From positions 14,106,513 to 14,170,512 of the forward strand of contig CM034547.1 of assembly GCA_020055645.1 (NCBI GenBank): 64,000 nucleotides of DNA, in the 5' to 3' direction. This document shows, piece after piece, positions 1 through 15,200 of the stretch (its first letter is position 1; each line of letters starts with the position of its first letter). A model generated the notes under the pieces. That model did not search any database. It was not told where the DNA came from and saw only the letters and a program-made list of their open reading frames with translations. Source of the DNA: Tomocerus qinae. Lineage: Eukaryota; Arthropoda; Collembola; Entomobryomorpha; Tomoceridae. The position numbers and the translations under genes were made by a program.

Positions 1-3000
1 CCAAATCCTGTAAGAATTACTAGTTACTAGAATTATAGTAGAGTCATAGGCCCAAATTCAAATTATTTACTTATTGGAAGCCGTATTTCATGTTGGGTTG
101 ACGTTGCCGTAAAAGTTTTACGCATTCTATTTTGAGGGAGAGGATCATCCCGTTTCAATAAAATACTTTCACTTAAATCAGATTTTATCAGACTGAGGAA
201 ATCGAAATATAATAAAACCTACTTAATTTTGCCTGCAGTTAGTTTGAAACTATGATTAGGGTGTAGTTACGTATCACAAGTTATTTTTAATTTCACGCCT
301 AATTGGACATTGTCATGATATTTTGTTTGTATTCGCATAGTATTTTAATTGCCTACTGTTATAGATAATTGCATTTCTCATGCACATGCACTCAAAAACT
401 GCTATTCATCAGTAGATTACTGAGAATACTGAACTAGATGTAAGTCAGTTGCAAAGATAATATGACTAGTTGCTCAAATATGATAATATGACTGGTTCAA
501 ACATATGAAATTCGAATAGGTTATTCAAATTCGGTAGAAATTAAATTAAATCAAAACATATAAGCCAAATATCAAAAATCGAGTTCCTAAATAAATATAT
601 AGCTGTAGAACTGTAGATGTAGATAAAAGGAGTTTCAGACGTTCATAGTTGTACTAGTTGTCAGCATGCTAAGTTAGCATAGTGTATTGTCAAGTTGCAA
701 ACGTTAATAAGTTTCTATATTATTAGTTACCCTTTCAGAATTCTTTTATGGATTGAAATCTATTTTTAGTTAAATTCCTCTAAGCAATGTAATGTTTTCT
801 GCGATGAGGTTAGATAACTAGAGTTAACATAATAAAACACTAACATAACAGTATTTAAAGTCATTGTTGATATAATGGTAAGTTTATACTAGTGCGAATG
901 AGCAATAGCGTTTAATTTAGTAACTTTCTCGAGAGTAGTCGAGAGTCTTTAATAAGCGCGTAGAATACCATCTTGTTTGTATTGTACGATGGAAAGATTT
1001 GACATGGATTGTAGGAGCGACAAACGATTAGGATGAAATTAACGTCCTATTGTACTTAATGCATAGGCAATTGTAGTAAGTAATGGTACACTACTTCGTG
1101 AGACATTTTATTACATAGGAGCATATTTTGGCTGCGTCACATCTTGCAAAGTGTTTGACGAAACAAGACAGTAGAAGTGAGTATAAGATACATCAAAATA
1201 CTACCGGAGTGTGTGTGAATATGTATTTAAGTCAGATTAAAGTAGAGAGTCAACAGAACATGAGCAGCAAATAATAATTGTAGCTTAGGAAAAGAGAAGC
1301 ACACGTGTAGATAAGCAGTATATAAACAATGATATTGATACTCTTATATAGAGAGTAGAAGTATGGCTAAATTGTAGGACGAAATATTAGCGGATTGTTG
1401 TGGTTGTGGTTCAAGTGGTGATAATGAGAGCAGAGGAGCATGACACAATACACTGAGGTCAACTGTAACCAGAACTTTCTATATATGTTCGTGTGCATTT
1501 GTTTGTATATAAACTTGTGTTTTGATTTCGGCCATACCCACTGCTGTGCGAAATTCACGTTGTATCTATTACATTAAAGTCTATTTTAGAAAGATAGGCC
1601 ACAGATAGGCAAATGAATGTTGAACCTCTTTATGGCTTTCGATCCACACTTTTTATGTGTAGCACTTTTTACCATTTGATATTTAGAAGAAATCCAAAGT
1701 TGCAAAATGCACAATAAGCAAGCATTTCGATTGTACATATCCACTGATAGTCATACGATATGATGATCCTAACTGAGATAATTGTTTTAAAGTGCGTAAT
1801 TACCTTTACTTTAAGACTTTTTCTCACTATTCATGTAGGTTGTAATTTGTTGACATGGCTTTGCCCTGACTTGACATAGTCTGCTGACTTTGGAGAATGA
1901 CATTCTTTTGAAGACACTTTTCCTTTACCTCCGATCCTTTCCCATTGTACACTACTTTTCAATTATCTACACTCTGACTGTAATTTGACTTGTAATAATG
2001 ACAATTTCTGTATTAACGTAACATGATCACAATTACTTACTGATTTACGGTTACCTTCAGTTTCGAATGAGTAATGCATGCCAACACGCTGCATTGTTCT
2101 TTATTACAGACTATCATGCTAAATACCAAAGAAGTCTCACCATAAATACATGCTCAAGTGTCCAAATTATTTTAATTTCATCAGCTAACTGTGCTTTTAC
2201 ATTAATCACAATTATTAATTATACTATTTTCACTGTTTTGAAAGGGGCACGGATCGGTTTGTCGTCACTTGCATTTCTCCATCGCTTTGAAGTCGTTGCG
2301 TTACAAAAACAATTTCTAATTTGTATTCAAAGGTGATTACCACGAAAAGGAAGAGTTCCCACATTCCCTATAGACAGTTTTCCTCATTAAATTTTTCAAA
2401 ATTCAGTGCTTTGGAAAAGTATATTTGGAGTTTTCTGTGTATAGCTAGTAATTACATGCATTATCTTAGATAGTTGTAAATATTTGCATGTACCGATAAC
2501 AGGAATGATACTTCTTGATTACCATAAAAGGATTTTCGTGTGTACATTACATTTTTACACTCCAACAGTAGAATCTAGCAAATTTAACAGTGTTTAAGTT
2601 TTTGCACTGGTACCTGTGACGTGGATGGCTTTTAATATTTTGGAGAACTTAGCTGTTTCTTTTGTTTATGCTAATTGAAGTTAAGTATACTTACTAATTG
2701 CACATTAAATTGATTCGAGTAATTAATAAAGAAACGTTACAAATAAATTGGTACTAGGGAGAGTTGCGTAGTAAACCGTATTGATATGAAAAAGATAATT
2801 AGGATTAGGGTGATTGAATGTAATGGATAGTATTGCACATTTAATTTTGCATTATGGTCGAGTGCATTTACGGAATCTCAAGTTTCAGCACCTATTCAGA
2901 ATCCTGCTAAGTTAAATACAAGTTGTGAAGAAAATCTCGTCCCCCACAATCATCAGTAGCTACTCGATGTACTGAAGTGATTAACAATCCTCGCTTAATC

Positions 3001-6000
3001 ACAGTAATCAAAAGGAAAGCAGTTAGGCAGGATGCAATCTGTATCTGTAATCACATTCTTATCAGAAATCAATTCGTCTAGAATGTACAACTGCAGAGAT
3101 AGTATGTGATGAGAATTTGATTCCTTGATGCATGGATAGGAGATGAAGTAAAAATACAGATAAATTGCATTACTTCAATATACACAATGTTAGATGTATT
3201 TCCTCGTGTAGCCAGTAATTGTAAGTGGAAGGTAATTATAAATAATTTGGTTTCTTCTGTCGCACTTTTTTCAAATTGATTGAACATTGCAGGAATTGTT
3301 TAACAACAGTATTCCTACGGTAGTATTGACAGAAGTATTCAGTTCTCGTACGATATTTTCTACTATAACTGGTGTTTTCTCTCAAATTAATCTTCCTAAT
3401 TATGAGTATCGCATTTAATTAGCTTTCCTACTTTACCTACAGCTGCTTTATTGCCGCAGGAGCCTTATTGTTTTAAAATGTGATGTTCAAAGGATTGTTA
3501 TCTTCGTGTGTGCATACAGATTTTTGTAATTGATTTCAGTTTAGCAACTTGTCTTGGTTCTACATTGTAGAACTATTACGAGAATAATCTTAGCTTACAA
3601 TCTTCATCCTGATAATACTACACTTGATTTACTGGTACAAGTTGTTATCAAAAGGTATATACTACGTGATGGGGTAATTTATTTTAGAAAATATTTAAAA
3701 CCAAAAATTATACAATAATATTTCAATCTAAAAATCTCAACTGTCTACAAACGTTCTTCAAGATTTATCAGTACCGATAGCAATGCCAATACAGAGGTAG
3801 TTCATATCTAATTTTTTATTTATGAATTAATATTATACAGCAAGAAGCTAAGTCAGTCAAACATTCGATGAGGGTATAGAAATGTTTAAAGTAATCTGTC
3901 AAATCTGAAATGATTATCAATCTGAGTACAAATGCCTTCCTCATTATAGTAAAATACGGCTTAAAGAGGTTTGGTAATGTTCCACTTAAGCTTTTTTGTT
4001 TTTTGTTGTGCTATCTTTATTCGTTGTTTTATAGCAGATTGAAGATACATATTGTAAAATCTACGTAGATGAGCAAATGAGTTGAGAGTGGCATTGGTTT
4101 TAACTTTTTAACCTTAAATATTATTTTAACGGGATTTTTCTCAGTTGCACTGCAACGCATCAAGCTCAGCCACCGTGGAATGGTACACCTATTAATCTCA
4201 ATGTTATGCATCCTTACACGCTTACATCACAGGCTGACGATGATACAGATCAAATTATTGTCAGAATGATGAGTACAAATAAAGCACACTAAAGTTGTAT
4301 CTCCCTTTGGCTACGTAGCAATTCATTTCAGACAGAGAATTAGCTGACCTGACCTAATCTCTGGCAATGATCTTCTTGCCGCCTCTCCCAAGCACATTAA
4401 TAATATTTTATATACAGATGCAATTATATACAGAGTAATTTTGAAGGTTACTACACGCTACACACACTCTACTATGTTGAATGAGCTGTTTTTTCTACGG
4501 TGATTACTGACTGAGGCACTTAATTTGTTCTGCAACTGCATCAAGTTTAAAGTGGAATTTCATACTGGAGCGAAGTTAAAACACAGAAAATCCATTTAGA
4601 GCGGAAGCTTTTATGCACTCTTTCTACCCGGGATGACTTACTGTAAACAATGTTTAACAACAAAATAACCTCAAACAAATAAAATTATTAAAAATCTGTT
4701 TTCGCGGCTAATTGTTTTAATAATTGCCTCTCTGTAGTAGGTAAGCATAGGAATTAATCGTCAGTAAAGAAGTACCTACTTCTAATTACCTACTTGAACC
4801 AAGACGATTTCGAATAAAATCGCGGTGCGTTCTTATTGCCGTTACATACTAACAACCTCACGTTCAATGTGTTGAAAGTGTAAATAAGACAATAATGCTA
4901 GAGTCAGAGTGCAGAACTGAGTGGGCATATTTTAACTAGTCTATTCACTATATTTACTTTACGTCTCTTTTTATTGCATACTAAAAAATAAGCGACTATT
5001 TTTCATGTCGTCTCCTTACTAATGAGTGTAGAGTGTGAAAAGTAAGAAAGGTTTATCTTCAAAGTAAAAGTCAACAGTCAACGTACTTATTTACTGGGTG
5101 CATAATACATAGGTTATGGTATTGATGTTATTCTCTGTAGTCTATTATTTAGTTACATAAATAGTTTCTCCTAAATTCAAATACTTGAGAATGGAATGCA
5201 AATGATGTTACATACATTGTTGCCCCATTGTATAAATCAACTCAGTTACGTTTTCATTATTATGTCTTGCTTGCTATGTTGACTGGATGATTGTGATAAA
5301 AGCACACGCCCGTTTAGATTTCTAATGTAAAGTGCGAATCGTAAAGATAATAAGATGCATGCAAATGACAAGAGAGCAGCAAATAGAATAGAGAATAAAT
5401 AGAAAGCGTCTTCGTCGAAAATCCCTTTTTTCACTTAGAATAAAAATCCATTATGTACATTATTCACTTTGGTTATGAATATATTACATTGTACTTAATA
5501 ATAAAGTACATTTACTTTTCTCTTATTGTTATCTAAGAATATCTCTACGATTGCGAAATATTTAAACACTATTCATTTATAGCCTAATTGTAAAGGATTC
5601 CAATTAACCTCAATAAATTATTAATACAATTCCTCACATATGCTAATTAAATCCAGTTCACAAATTCGCCAAACATTTAAAATTGTGATGCAAGATGCAA
5701 GTTTGCAATATTCTATTATTATTAGATTGAATGAAAGGAAATCCTAATCATATTATTCCAATTCTTAATTATAACACGATGCAATTATTTGCACAGATTG
5801 TCCTGTCATGTACGCTACAATAATGTGTCTCTTGGGATGCATTAACAAAGACAGTGCTATTTAGTATACAAAATAAAAAGGCATTATTTTTCGTTGTGCT
5901 ACTGCATTTATTTTTAAGGTATACAAAATTGCATTGTAAAAAAGTGCAACTATGCAGAGGTAAGGTAGATGCCATTTAATCTTCATCTAAATTAAAATAT

Positions 6001-8896
6001 TATGACAGGTTACAAGTTGCGCCAACATTTCTGTCAATTAGCAAGAGAGATCTATGATCTACTTAAGTGACAAATACAAATGTACATAATAATATGTTGA
6101 AATTAGAGGATATTATTGTTCTTTTCGCCTTTTATTAAAACATCGGTATTATAGCATAATTCCTAAGAGTATTTGCACATACGGAATAAAAAGAGGCGAC
6201 AGAGGGTAACGATGTACATGATGATTGATTTTAATAAAGAACTTATCTGTATGACAAGATAAATGTTCTATCCGTTGGAAAGCATCAGTAAACAGAGTGA
6301 GAATGAGTAGCTGAACGTGGGCGTTACAATATTACACTGAGTAGTGACACATAATTTGAATGACCCAGCGACCTAATGCCAAACAAAACATTATGCTTTA
6401 TCCTACAGCATAATACTCTGTATGTCAAACACTCCCTGTTTGTGAAGAAATTCATCATCCCGGTGTAGCAGTTGTATATAATGGTACAGCTTAAACCAGA
6501 CAGACCCATTAATTGAACACACACTTATTACGCAGAGAAGATGTAGCAACTCATGCTAATTCCCATTTGTTACTGGCGATTCATAAGTATGCGTAAGTAG
6601 ATAGGCAATAACGTACAGCTCTATTTGTTTAATATAGTCAAGTCATAGTTGACAGCACGTAATTTCATGCATCCGATGCTCCTAATAATCATTCACTCAT
6701 TCATTCGCATATATTCAAGACTAACATTGCGCATCGAGGAAGACTAAACAGCTGTAAAATATATGACTATTAATACACGTTTTCCTCTGATAAAGATACA
6801 TTAGTAAATACAGGTTTCTTAAACAGTCCCTGCTACAGATTTGTTTGAGTTACGCATTTTTACAATTTACCTGCTCGACTTATCTGTTTGTTTTTAGGAA
6901 GAATTCCCTTGATGGTATTAAAGTAATTATAAAAATACATTTAGGGATTTTATTACCTTTTCCCTAGGGTCTTCCGCTATATAATGATGAATATGAATAG
7001 TAGTTTAATGTTATTTTTAATAAATAATACAAGCATTCTCATGCACAGATCTGTTGGTTTATCTGCAGTTACGGAAGGTCACGTAGCCCTTTATCTATTC
7101 ACTAGACTAGTTGTCTAGTTAGTTAGACTTTCTACTGGTATAGACGGCTTCGCGGAAAGTATTTATTTTAGGGTTCGGAATTTGAGAAACTTGACTTGAC
7201 TTTTTATAGCTAATTGGAGACATTTTTAAGTTATACAAGCTTATAGGGACTCGGGTGCAAAAATTCGGATTTTTCTTCAAAGCTACAGATAGACAGACGA
7301 CAAGTAAATTGGTATCATTTCTTGTAGCCCAATAATAATCATGTAATTATAAACACAGTTGTGCTTTAGTGCTACGTTTATGTCGTCAATCTGTGGATTA
7401 GTACATGAAAAAATGTTTTTATAAAATAGAGATTGGTCCATATTGTAAAGAAGAAACGGAAGAGCTATAAAATTGACTTTGATTTAAGAAAGTAAATAAG
7501 ATACACATTGGCGAGATGTGGATGAGGCATTAAAAAGTGAAACTAATTAAAAGATATCATCATGTAAGTATATAATTGTACATTAATATATAAGAACATT
7601 AGGAACTCTGATGTAGGTAACAAAAAGGAAGAAAGTCATCTTGAATGTAATCTAGAATGATTAGGAAGAACATGAGGATTTTATGATGTGTTTTTCCTTG
7701 AGATTTTTAGTTTGCTGCAAGCGATTTAAGTACTTACATGGATATGGTGGTCTGTAAAAGCAGAAATAAATAGAGTGACACCGATGAATCTGCCACATAG
7801 GTCTGTTGAATTCCAAGATTTCGAAATTTTTGAAGCATTAACTCATGAATGTACTTACAGTTAGGTAGAAGAGTGCGTTTAATCAATTAAGTATAGTTTT
7901 ATGTTTATATTTTATCATTGATACATCGTAAGCAATATTGACTGGATTATATTAGTTACCTTCAGAAAATAAGCAGATTGTACAGATAGAATTTGTAATA
8001 GTAATGCAAAAGGTACAATTTATTCTAGGAAAGAAGATGCACAACAACATCAGAATCTACAAGAATTGGAGATCAAAGGTTTAGTAGTTGCTACCGATTA
8101 TGTTATTATTTTTTATTAATGTACGTTTTGTACGAGATATTTGTTTGAGGGAATGAGCACATGAAATTTTAATTTAAAAAGTTATATCTTTGTAGAACTG
8201 CTCTTGTTCTATGATTTTATTATTGATGATTTTTTCAAGTGGAGGAAATTAAGTCAGCTAAAAGTAAACCGACCTAAACAAAGGGCGAAGTCAGTCTCAG
8301 TGCTGCTACGTAAACAACACATTCAATCACTACTCACTTGTCAGTACCAACTAACTCATACACTGTGCTTAGCAAAATAATAAAACCGTGTCTTCTAATC
8401 GTAAACAAAGTATTAACTAGAATATACTAATAACCCCTTAACATTTACAGAATCTCTGAATCTCCACTGCGCAAATCATACGGGAGGTATTTTAATAATA
8501 ATTTAAATAGCTATAGCAAAAATAGAAACTTAACTATGCTAGAGTCAGTACTAATAAACATTCACTGATATCTCGTTAAGGTACGTATATAATTGATTAT
8601 TTTCCTTTGCATACTTGTTTCTAGTCATGCGTTTGCCACTGCATTTATAATTTACTTAAAAGCCGACGCAAATCTTATACCCATTGATATGTTTATATAG
8701 AATTACATTTCTTCTATTTTAAAACACGTTTTTCTAGTAGTATTGGTATACGTTGCAGTTTTAGTTGGTCAGTGAGTCAAACTGTATGTAAATAATAGAG
8801 ATCTTGTTACTATCGGACTTAATATACCTATCTACCCAACAAGAAGGATCGATCACCATAAATTCTTCCATGTTTACAAATAGTACATATAATTAG
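1..8896. other. Gene-poor AT-rich stretch
   Basis: No coding region could be supported on either strand. Open frames here are short (at most about 90 codons), low in complexity, and lack recognisable domains or splice-linked continuations. The stretch could be intergenic DNA, a very long intron, or the 3' untranslated tail of a gene outside the window; the sequence does not decide. No tandem array, tRNA or rRNA was recognised. Confidence 0.6.
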
Positions 8897-8904
8897 GTAT
8901 GGAC

Positions 8905-9212
8905 CAAGGCAAATAGACTGATTCCTGCCCCCTCCTCCCCCTCTCCCCTCCCCGCCCCTCCCCCTTCCCCGCATCAGGTGGTTTCAGTAGAGAAAGTCCC
9001 ATAAGAGAGTTTGAGCTTTTATATGGGACTTTCTTTTGAAATTAGTCCCATTCTGGTCCCAGTAGTCATGGATACCCACCCTTCAGGAGTAAATTGCAAG
9101 TCCCATATAAAAGTTCAAACTCTCTTATGGGACCTCCCTCTACTGAACCCACCTGATTCCAGGGAGGGGGAGGAGGAGGAGGGAGGGGGCGGGAATCAGT
9201 CTATTTGCCTTG
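8905..9212. mobile_element. Non-autonomous hAT-like MITE with 8-bp target duplication
   Basis: A 308-bp near-perfect palindrome. The left end reads CAAGGCAAATAGACTG and the right end is its exact reverse complement. It is flanked by a perfect direct repeat GTATGGAC at 8897-8904 and 9213-9220. An 8-bp target duplication and termini fitting the YARNG pattern (CAAGG) point to the hAT superfamily. The arms carry a C-rich, CCCTCC-type tract on the left (about 8930-8970) matched by a G-rich tract on the right (about 9162-9190), then a second inverted motif built on AGTCCCATA. No transposase is encoded; the open frame running through it is by-product. The intact duplication suggests a fairly recent insertion. 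Superfamily assignment is inference from target-site length and end bases. Confidence 0.85.
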
Positions 9213-9220
9213 GTATGGAC

Positions 9221-12200
9221 ATTAAGCATCAGTGTGTAAATATACTTGTATAAAAATATATATTATATTATTATGGCTCATGCTGGTACATATAAATGCA
9301 CAAATTATTATGATACATAATTATGACCAATATCCCTTATAAGTACTAATAGAATATAGCAGAGTGGGTAGTCAATGTAATTTATTTCATATGTTCACCA
9401 AAGGAATTTTTCCTAGTGTAGAAGATGAGCATGCATGGTCATTGGCCATGTCCATCTTTTGTTATAGCCAAGATTTCAAGATGTGTTTACTGAAATGGAT
9501 ATCCAACAGTAGTATGTGTTGCTCAATTCACACTTAAATGTACCTACGTATGCAAACATACCACAATTTCTTCATTGATAATTAAGAATACTTCTTTCAT
9601 ATCACTTACTATACAAATATTATAAAACATCTGTCAACAATGATGTGGTAATGCTTTTCAATAATTTCCTTTCCTTTAAGGGAATAACACATGAACTGTT
9701 GTCATAATTATGTGTGGTTTCAGAAGAGACGGAAAATGTGAGAAACGTTAAGTAGTAAATCGACTTTATGGATTTTGCAAGGTTATTTTGCAAGGAGATA
9801 ATTAATAGCTTCCATTTCTCTTCATTTTACCCTAATTTTTTAATTACACTTCTGTTGCTGTACTAATATCTAAATAGTCATAATAATTTTTTAGTGCTGT
9901 TTTAGAAATGCTTATGCGGCACTATTTGGTCAGCCACAAAAATAGAGATTAATCACTGTCGCTATTTGTATTGTTAATGAATGGGTTGTGGTGAAAATGA
10001 AGAAACGGTGATCTATATTGATACATATAATAGGCACGCATACATAGATAGTATTATTGTTGTCTTCATGTAGGTGCTCAACTGCTCAGGATGATTTAGT
10101 ATTTTTTAAAGTAGTATTTGTAACATCAATCCGTACGTTTATGGCGAATTCATTCGTTCCTTGTTTCTGTTCTGTCGTGTTAGTAAGATGATGTTTGCAC
10201 ATCTTAAGGTATTAGCTATCTACATTTGTGGATGTACAGAAGCATCCAATGAAGGATCTATCCTAACTAGATAGTTCCGAAACAAAGGTTTTGGCATCTT
10301 GTCTATTACAAGTTGTAATATCACACAGAGGTGTTTGATATATGCGTTACACTAAATACCGATTATAAACTGCAATTATCAGTATGCTTTGGGACTAAAT
10401 ATTGAGTGTATATGTAACAGTGTAGGTATAGTCTACTGTAACGTTTAATTTAGAGTAAGCATAGTAAGTAAAATCAGTATTAGAGTACAAGTTAACTCGT
10501 AATAAAAAGTCAGGTGGATTGGATAGGGCATCTTGGGCATGTAATTTAGCTCTGCTCCTTATAGTAGACGTTTTCGGTTGAGAAACTGGGGCGGAATAGG
10601 GCGTAGGCGAATTAAAAAATAAGAAACTCTACCTAAATATAATATAATGTACTATATGCAAGAAGTATAAGTTGTAAATAATATGAGCGAATTGCGGTAC
10701 AGTCCCGTGCAGTTCTCTTGTATTTATATCCTTATAATATTGTGATCTATATGCCACAGACTGTATATGTATTATTAGAATTGCTAGGTAGATGGATTTA
10801 ATATCACTTGCAATGAGATCTATCTGTATAAGAAATGTCTAGTATTCAAGTATTACACACGTTTTTGAAGGCAAGAGTTTCTACTTGAATTTAGTAAATC
10901 TTAATGTGTAATGCAATAACAATGTTAAGAGTATGTGAGTTGTGTAGTGCAGGTAGGTATACGGATTAATTTGGTAGAGAGGGTTGACGGTAGACTGCTG
11001 AGTTGAAGTTTAAACGAAACTAACATTTTCTGAATCCATCCCCATTAAAGATATCGCACAGACTCCTCGTATAGTACTCTACATTGTATACAACTTATGT
11101 GTGTTAAAGGTAAGTTTCTTAATGTTGAGTGGAAATGCAAGCGTGTCTGACTGAACCTGTTGCTTTTATTAAGTTAGTTTTATTTTTGCTCCTGTCTTGT
11201 TAGAGTATTTCTTCTTTCGTGTAAATTGTAGAATACACATTGTAGCTTATATACGTATCATGCACATGGTTTGGTTATTTGAACACAGTATGTAAAGTAA
11301 CGCATATAAGAAAATAGTAGAAAACACACGCAACTCACTATAAGTATATTCTGAAGAAAAGTTACGGTTATGCTATAAGCATTCTATGGTAATAATAGCT
11401 CTGTTTGTATTTAAAGCACTTTTAAATACCAGCTAGCCAACAAATCTCATCAGATGAGTGCCGACTTACTTGCGACACACATGCAGTCACAGGAGTCTGT
11501 AAATAAGTTGTTGTTTATTTCGTTATCCCAAAAATTAATTTAATAATCAGACTTAAGTGCTACTGTATTTACTTTAACCGGAGTTTAAATTCACTAAAGT
11601 GTTTATTTACAAATTGTAAATTGTGCTGCATCAAGTGAAGTGCATCAGTGAACTTTATTTCCTTTATTTTTTACTGTATAGGAAATAAATACATACTAAA
11701 TCAAGTTTTACTAATGGATTAAACCAATTCCAAAAGATTGGCACAAAGTCAATCATTTCCTGTTTCTATTTGGCAAGAGGAACTACAGGATATTATTGTT
11801 TTGAATCTTTTAAGTGATCTGTTTAGCGTAATTGACAATTTCTTTCCAGTTCTACTAAACGGATTTTCTATGCTTCTAAGTGAGAAAAAGGAAACTAAGC
11901 TATACGGAATTTCCAATACTATAAATGTGCATATATAATTCGGTAGAAAGTCAATCTTTTTAATAGATTCTCTCATCAACTATATCAAGAACGTGTTCCT
12001 TGTCACTATCAACATAATCGCTATCACTTCGCTAAATACAACTGAGAAGCTTGAAATAAAAGCTCTCACGTCTTCCTTTCCACGTGCGCATTTTATATTT
12101 AGCATTGGTCTCATCTTTTTTTCTCCAATCCGTCTCTTCACGCTGAATGTACAGTGACACGACTGATACGAGTCATACCAATCATAGCAGAAAAGGAGAT

Positions 12201-15200
12201 ACATGTTAAAGCGAAATTTATTCTCCAAATGAAAATCTGTTAATACAGTGTACTAAGCCATTTCATTTACCTCAATACAATTTTCTTTCATCTCACAAGC
12301 TAAGTAGTTAAACTTGCTCTCTGTATTAAATGGTAGAAGGTGCTACTTACATGAAATCCTGTGAGAAATAAAACAATTTGCAAAAACAGTGCATGTGTTA
12401 ACCCAAACATCAGTTTTTCTCGTGCCTCATTTTACTTCACGCCGCAAAACTTTGGATTTTCACTCTACTCGAATCAAACAAGATTAAACGTAAGAACCGC
12501 AAAATATAATATACTTTCTTTAACTTATCTGTAATAGTTTGGGTCACATATGAGAGTATGTTTGAAGAATTTGTGTTTTTGGTACCAATAATACTGTTGC
12601 AATATAAATGCGTGAACATTTAGGAATGTACAAGGCAAATATTGCGCAATCATAAAGTACGCGTGTCAAACCGTTAAAATTGGATAGTTACTGACATGCT
12701 ATTGCAAATCTTTATTAATTGCACGACAACAAGAAGGCTGATCATAAGAATAGTGCGCGGAATTTGACAAATGGTTCTACAAGATCCACGAATGATAATA
12801 TGATATATGCAAAGAGGTTCTAATAATATACAGGGATAACCTCTTTGAATATATGACATATAATTTTGGCCAATTTTTATGGCACAAATTGCTAACTGGA
12901 TACCAGGTTGTATTTAAATGACAATGACACACAAGCCTGTAATTGGAAATTAGAGTATGATTTTTGTGGAATCAAAATAAAATCTCAGTGTGTGTCTGTA
13001 GTCCAAATAGTTAAATGGGAGTTTCTTAGAATCTGTATAAAAATGTGTAATGATTTCGTTTCGTTACGCTGCAGTTACATATGTGCGTAGTTGGTGTATT
13101 ATTATGTAGATTAATACAGTAAACTGGTAGGGACGATGTACGTAAATAAGAAGACAGGTAAGATGAGGATGAGTATGACGAAATGAAGGTATACATGAAA
13201 GATTTAAGGAAGAAGTGGCATGAGACAATAGAAACAGGTGGACCTCCAGGACATTGACTTGACAATGTGATATTGTTTATTTCATTACGACGTAAAAGTA
13301 TAAACTCATTTTGAATATACTTACCTACGCTACATTCAATTACATTGCAACGGCAGTTTCCCTCCTCATTTTTCATTAGACGGAGGAAGTGACTTTGTTT
13401 TTAGTTTCGATCTTTACCATGCCTCTGAACATTATTGTCTACAAGTATAGTCTCTTCCCTACATAGTAGAATGAACTAAACATTAAAAAAAAGTCTAGAG
13501 CACTTTAATCGCTGCCTTTAACTTGAATTAGTTTTCTACATGGCTAGATATTTATGTGTACATTTTTAAAATTGTAATTCAATAGTATATCTGGGGAAAT
13601 GCTTTCACAATCTGGAATGAGCATTAAGGTAACCTATTCATGGATTTTATTACATAGATACCTCACACAGATTATTTTTAGGTATAGAAAAGAAATCGTA
13701 GCACTGTAACATGTTTTTCTATGACATTTAAATGTATTTTTTAAATTATAAGTTTAGTCAAGGAAGTACATAGACTCATTCAGTGAATTAACGATGGTAT
13801 CAATTTAGCGAATGCACCAATTCATATTTTAAAGCGTGCATTCACAGCTCCGGTTACTATATATGCAAAAATGCAAATCCCAGAATTTATATGTCACTTG
13901 AATAAATATTAGAGCCATGGAGGAGAGTTTAGTAAGTTATATAGATCTGAAAGTCACGTCATTTCCTCAAAAATATTATTCTCGCACTGTAGCTACCGAT
14001 TTCAACACAGGAGAAAATATATTTTATATAGCCAAGGAGTTATAGGTAGTAGAAATGTAGTTAAACCCAGAATGAACTTAAAGTTGGCTTATTGCACTAA
14101 AAAAGAGTAATTATGGAGAATGAAGTGAGTATATGTATCATTGTATCATTCAAACAATCAGTCTGTGCGTTACATTTTACACTTACGCCTTGTATGTCAT
14201 AATCCTGCAATTGCACCCAAAGTGTACTTTATCCTACTCAGCAGTCATGTACTAGAATTGATTGTACTGCACTGCAATGTGTGAGCTGTCGTATACCGTT
14301 GTTCTATAGTGTTCATTTACTGACTTCACTGGGCAATAACCACCACTGCGTTACGAGATTTTTATTCGTAAAGTGTAAATTTGATTTTTATAATCATTTT
14401 TGTACAGTTAGCAGTTTAGCAGTCACATAAATACATGTGAGTAAAACCTTTAGTACATTCAATATAAATAGTACGTTAAACTCATGTGTCATGCTACAAT
14501 TTGATTGACAGATGTGTAGAGTATTAAACTGCATGGGGCACTTTTAGAATTTAACGCTGTATTTAACTACTCAGATAATACGGGTATAGTCACATATGGT
14601 GCCGATATATACTCCCATTTCATGTAAATGTCTATGTGCGTTTTTACAATGACTCAACAATCAAGACATAATATTATGTGATTATTATTAGTATTGTTGG
14701 ACATTGTATTCAATTTGGGCTGTTATTACATAAGTTTTATATAATAACATATTTGTGAACTATAGGTGAGTGAGCCTTAGGATTATTTCTAGAATCAATT
14801 GCATTATTTATGTTTGTATGTTATTAAACGTCCTAGTAATACTAAAATATACTTTAATATGCATTATTATTATACAAGTACTCTATGCACACATACCTAA
14901 TACATTTAGTTTAGCGTGCTATAAAAAAGTACTTGGTGCATGCTGGGTTGTTCTTTGTCATATTTATGCATGTAAATGGCGAGTATGTGTATGCATTATA
15001 CTACTGTCGATTGCATTAGAATGTTTGCATGAAAGAAAAGACTTGCTTCTTATTATCAGAGTTATCACTTTGGAAATCTCCGTAAGAAATGATTTGGGTC
15101 AGAAGAAACAAACGAAGCGAATCACATATCACATCACTATCACATTTACTTCTTGTTCTATGCACAACGCAGGTACTTCTCCAAGTTTGTTCTTCTATCT

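Noticed and set aside
7141-7320. Sequence with AGGGTTCGGAA and CAGATAGACAGACGACAAG, faintly like short interspersed repeats of other arthropods
   Set aside because: No promoter boxes, tail or target duplication could be seen, and the likeness is too short to support a SINE.
9011-9253. 80-codon open frame across the MITE
   Set aside because: It lies within the fold-back arms and includes a run of Glu/Gly from the G-rich tract; it is a by-product of the palindrome.
13026-13376. 116-codon minus-strand open frame
   Set aside because: Serine/tyrosine-rich runs without recognisable motif or splice context; judged to be chance.
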